The notes beneath the pieces were generated by a model. That model saw only the letters and a list, made by a program, of their open reading frames with translations, was not told the DNA's origin and did not search any database. A program made the translations under genes and the position numbers. Positions 5,389 to 6,978 of a stretch of DNA of 6,978 nucleotides are shown here, piece by piece. This DNA comes from Bacillota bacterium (GTDB lineage: Bacteria > Bacillota > Clostridia > Acetivibrionales > JAKOSZ01). The stretch lies in assembly GCA_029776555.1 (NCBI GenBank), contig JAKOSZ010000002.1, positions 1 to 6,978 on the forward strand, read 5' to 3'. Each line of letters opens with the position of its first letter. The stretch's first letter is position 1.

Positions 5389-6243
5389 TTAAATCTTACC
5401 CAGGAAAAGGACGCTGTAAAAGTATATGGCGGGAGCCAGCATAATTACACTGTCGAAGCGGTCCAGCACCCCTCCGTGCCCGGGCATGATGTTCCCGAAA
5501 TCCTTTACGCCTGCGTGGCGCTTAATGGCCGAAGCCGTAAGGTCGCCTACCTGGGCCAAAAGCCCTCCGGCTAACCCCATGACGGCAAAATGGTAAAGGG
5601 GAATGCTCTCCTCAAGCCAGCCGGCCTTTGAGGCCAGCAGGCCGAAAAGTACCGACGTCAGGACGCATCCCGCCCATCCGCCGACGGAGCCCTCGATGGT
5701 CTTCTTCGGGCTAACCCTGGGGCTAAGCTTATGCTTTCCAAGAAGCATCCCTGTAAAATACCCAAAGGTATCCGCAGCCCAGGCCTGCAGGAACACAAGC
5801 CATATAAGCCATTTGCCCTCCGGAAGGTTCCTGACGAGGACAATACAGGAAAAGAAGAAAACCAGGTATAAAACCCCGGCAAGCGTCAGCGATAGATCCA
5901 CTATGTTGTATTTGGGATAGCCGGCCACCATTATTATAAAAAGAGCCCCAAGCAGCAGGTACATCCCAAGGCCTATTCCGCCGGCGCTTTTTATAAATAT
6001 GAGCGCCTCCGGCAACTCAAAGTGCAGGTCTGCCAGAATCCAGGAAAACACCGCAGCCAATGCAATAAAGCCCACTGTTTTTACCGGCTTGTATCCCGCC
6101 TTTTCCAGGGATTTGTAATACTCAATTAGGCCTATCAGCGTCAGGACCAAAACCCCCAGGCAAAAGACCGTTTTCCCTGCAAGCACAACCGCAAAAAACA
6201 GAAGCAGTCCTGCAATTGCGCTTATTACCCTTGTTTTCAGCAA
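5389..6243 (-). CDS. cdsA: Phosphatidate cytidylyltransferase (CDP-diglyceride synthase)
   Basis: Integral membrane enzyme that makes CDP-diacylglycerol from phosphatidic acid and CTP, the branch point for phosphatidylglycerol, cardiolipin and phosphatidylserine/ethanolamine. The 284 residues carry many hydrophobic segments (about 8-40, 56-72, 90-108, 118-137, 145-167, 188-205, 218-232 and 266-281). The family signature is complete near the C-terminus: S238, K241-R242, K247-D248, PGHGG at 254-258, and D261-R262 followed by D264. The upstream conserved SPKKTIEGSVGG is at 178-189, and GDLTAS at 233-238. The start is TTG at 6243, immediately after the uppS stop codon. The next in-frame Met is residue 94, too late for a functional enzyme, and the N-terminal LKTRVISAI is typical of the family. 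A GGGGG run 7 bases upstream (6251-6255), inside uppS, may act as ribosome binding site, so translation is probably coupled to uppS. The two genes share the same reading frame. Confidence 0.97.
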   Translation of the reverse strand: MLKTRVISAIAGLLLFFAVVLAGKTVFCLGVLVLTLIGLIEYYKSLEKAGYKPVKTVGFIALAAVFSWILADLHFELPEALIFIKSAGGIGLGMYLLLGALFIIMVAGYPKYNIVDLSLTLAGVLYLVFFFSCIVLVRNLPEGKWLIWLVFLQAWAADTFGYFTGMLLGKHKLSPRVSPKKTIEGSVGGWAGCVLTSVLFGLLASKAGWLEESIPLYHFAVMGLAGGLLAQVGDLTASAIKRHAGVKDFGNIMPGHGGVLDRFDSVIMLAPAIYFYSVLFLGKI

Positions 6244-6978
6244 TTAGATACCCCCAAATCTCCTCTTTCTCTTTTGATAAACCCTGATAGCCTCCATTAA
6301 ATGCTGTTCCTTAAAATCGGGCCAGAACACGTCGGTGTACCAGAATTCGGAATAAGCCATCTGCCACAGGAGGAAATTGCTCACCCTTTTTTCGCCGCTG
6401 GTGCGGATAATAAGGTCGGGATCCGGTATGCCGGCCGTAAAAAGCCGCTCGGAAAAAGTCTTTTCGTTAAGGTCCTCCAAGGTCAGAGTGCCCAGGCCAA
6501 CGTCCCTTATGACCTTTTTGACTGCCTGCACTATTTCGTCCCTCCCGCCGTAGTTCAAGGCAAAAACGACCGTCATACCGGTGTTTTCCCGGGTAGCCAT
6601 TACCACCCTTTTTATCTCACTTTGCAGCTCCGGCGAGAGCTTCCCAATATCCCCTATTACCCTGATCCGGATATTGCTTTCACCCAGCTCGCTGTCTGCC
6701 TTTTTTATGCTCTCCATCAAGAGGTCCATAAGGCTGTCCACCTCTGACTTGGGCCTCTTCCAGTTCTCAGTGGAAAAAGCATACAGGGTTAAGTACTTTA
6801 TCCCCATATTGCTGCATGCTTTTGCCACCCGCCTGAAGGTGTTGGCCCCTTCCCTGTGGCCCACATTTCTCGGCAGCCCCCGCCTCTGGGCCCATCTTCC
6901 GTTCCCATCGGGTATTATGGCAATATGTACCGGCAACCTGCCTTTAATCAGGTCATTTTTTCCCCTGAGAAGCCTTCC
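6244..6978 (-). CDS. uppS: Isoprenyl (undecaprenyl) diphosphate synthase, 5' end beyond window
   Basis: Cis-prenyltransferase that extends farnesyl diphosphate with isopentenyl diphosphate to the C55 carrier used for peptidoglycan and other wall polymers; cytosolic or membrane-associated. The frame is open to the window edge without a stop, with 14 more codons before the TTG at 6936. Those codons (ending LIKGRLPVHIAII) resemble the B. subtilis N-terminus (DILKGEIPEHIAII), so the true start is probably outside the window. The TTG is a weaker alternative. Numbered from that TTG, the catalytic motif is IIPDGNGRWA (7-16; D10 is the E. coli D26 equivalent). Next come TLYAFSTENWKRP (50-62), LNYGGRDEI (127-135), DPDLIIRTSGEKRVSNFLLW (172-191) and FWYTDVFWPDF (198-208). 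A proline replaces the usual methionine just before the catalytic Asp. The gene ends in UAA, directly followed by the cdsA start in the same frame. It consumes the isoprenoid precursors whose pathway includes dxr and ispG downstream. Confidence 0.96.
   Translation of the reverse strand, partial: GRLLRGKNDLIKGRLPVHIAIIPDGNGRWAQRRGLPRNVGHREGANTFRRVAKACSNMGIKYLTLYAFSTENWKRPKSEVDSLMDLLMESIKKADSELGESNIRIRVIGDIGKLSPELQSEIKRVVMATRENTGMTVVFALNYGGRDEIVQAVKKVIRDVGLGTLTLEDLNEKTFSERLFTAGIPDPDLIIRTSGEKRVSNFLLWQMAYSEFWYTDVFWPDFKEQHLMEAIRVYQKRKRRFGGI

Larger units (their letters stand above)
1..6978 (-). other. Probable operon uppS-cdsA-dxr-rseP-ispG-GT2-polC
   Basis: Seven genes in one direction with gaps of 0, 49, 61, 7, 174 and 108 bases. 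The first five are tightly packed and very likely one transcript. The last two are separated by longer gaps, the second with a hairpin, and could be uncoupled from the rest or have their own signals, which I could not identify. The promoter for the first genes must lie beyond the right edge. Confidence 0.7.

Noticed and set aside
4912..5574. Plus-strand open frame of 220 codons opposite dxr and cdsA
   Set aside because: It overlaps two well-identified genes and has no domain signal.

Overview
The window is a compact stretch of bacterial core genome. All seven genes lie on the minus strand and are read from the right edge towards the left. In transcription order they are uppS (5' end outside the window), cdsA, dxr, rseP, ispG, a family 2 glycosyltransferase, and the first 271 codons of polC (3' part outside the window). 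There are no tRNA or rRNA genes, insertion sequences, CRISPR arrays or phage genes. The organism is most likely a Firmicute of the class Clostridia. PolC-type polymerase is largely a Firmicutes enzyme (also found in a few groups such as Thermotogae and Fusobacteria). The order uppS-cdsA-dxr-rseP-...-polC is the Firmicutes order (Bacillus subtilis has uppS-cdsA-dxr-rasP-proS-polC), and ispG in place of proS is a clostridial arrangement. Codon use is rich in AGG, ATA and GGG at intermediate GC, which also fits. No genus can be assigned from the sequence alone.

Right part (about 4120-6978): uppS makes the C55 lipid carrier undecaprenyl diphosphate, cdsA makes CDP-diacylglycerol, and dxr is the committed step of the MEP isoprenoid pathway. 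uppS and cdsA abut with no spacer and share a reading frame, separated only by UAA. cdsA and dxr are 49 bases apart, and dxr has a textbook ribosome binding site. Middle (2810-4120): rseP is a site-2 intramembrane protease with two PDZ domains; its best start is an internal ATG behind GGAGG. It is followed after 7 bases by ispG (1726-2802), a late MEP enzyme with a 4Fe-4S cluster. Left part (1-1725): after a 174-base gap comes a stand-alone GT-A glycosyltransferase, then a 108-base gap with a clear hairpin, then polC from a GTG start.

The genes serve the cell envelope: dxr and ispG feed isoprenoid precursors to UppS, CdsA supplies phospholipid precursors, and RseP is a membrane protease. The glycosyltransferase might use a polyprenyl-phosphate acceptor, but that is inferred only from its fold class and neighbours. 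polC ties the cluster to chromosome replication. I found no sign of a new biological system. The observations most worth checking are the same-frame uppS/cdsA junction, the tandem PDZ domains of RseP, and the glycosyltransferase flanked by two gaps that share a near-identical 17-19 base element, one copy of which lies in a hairpin.
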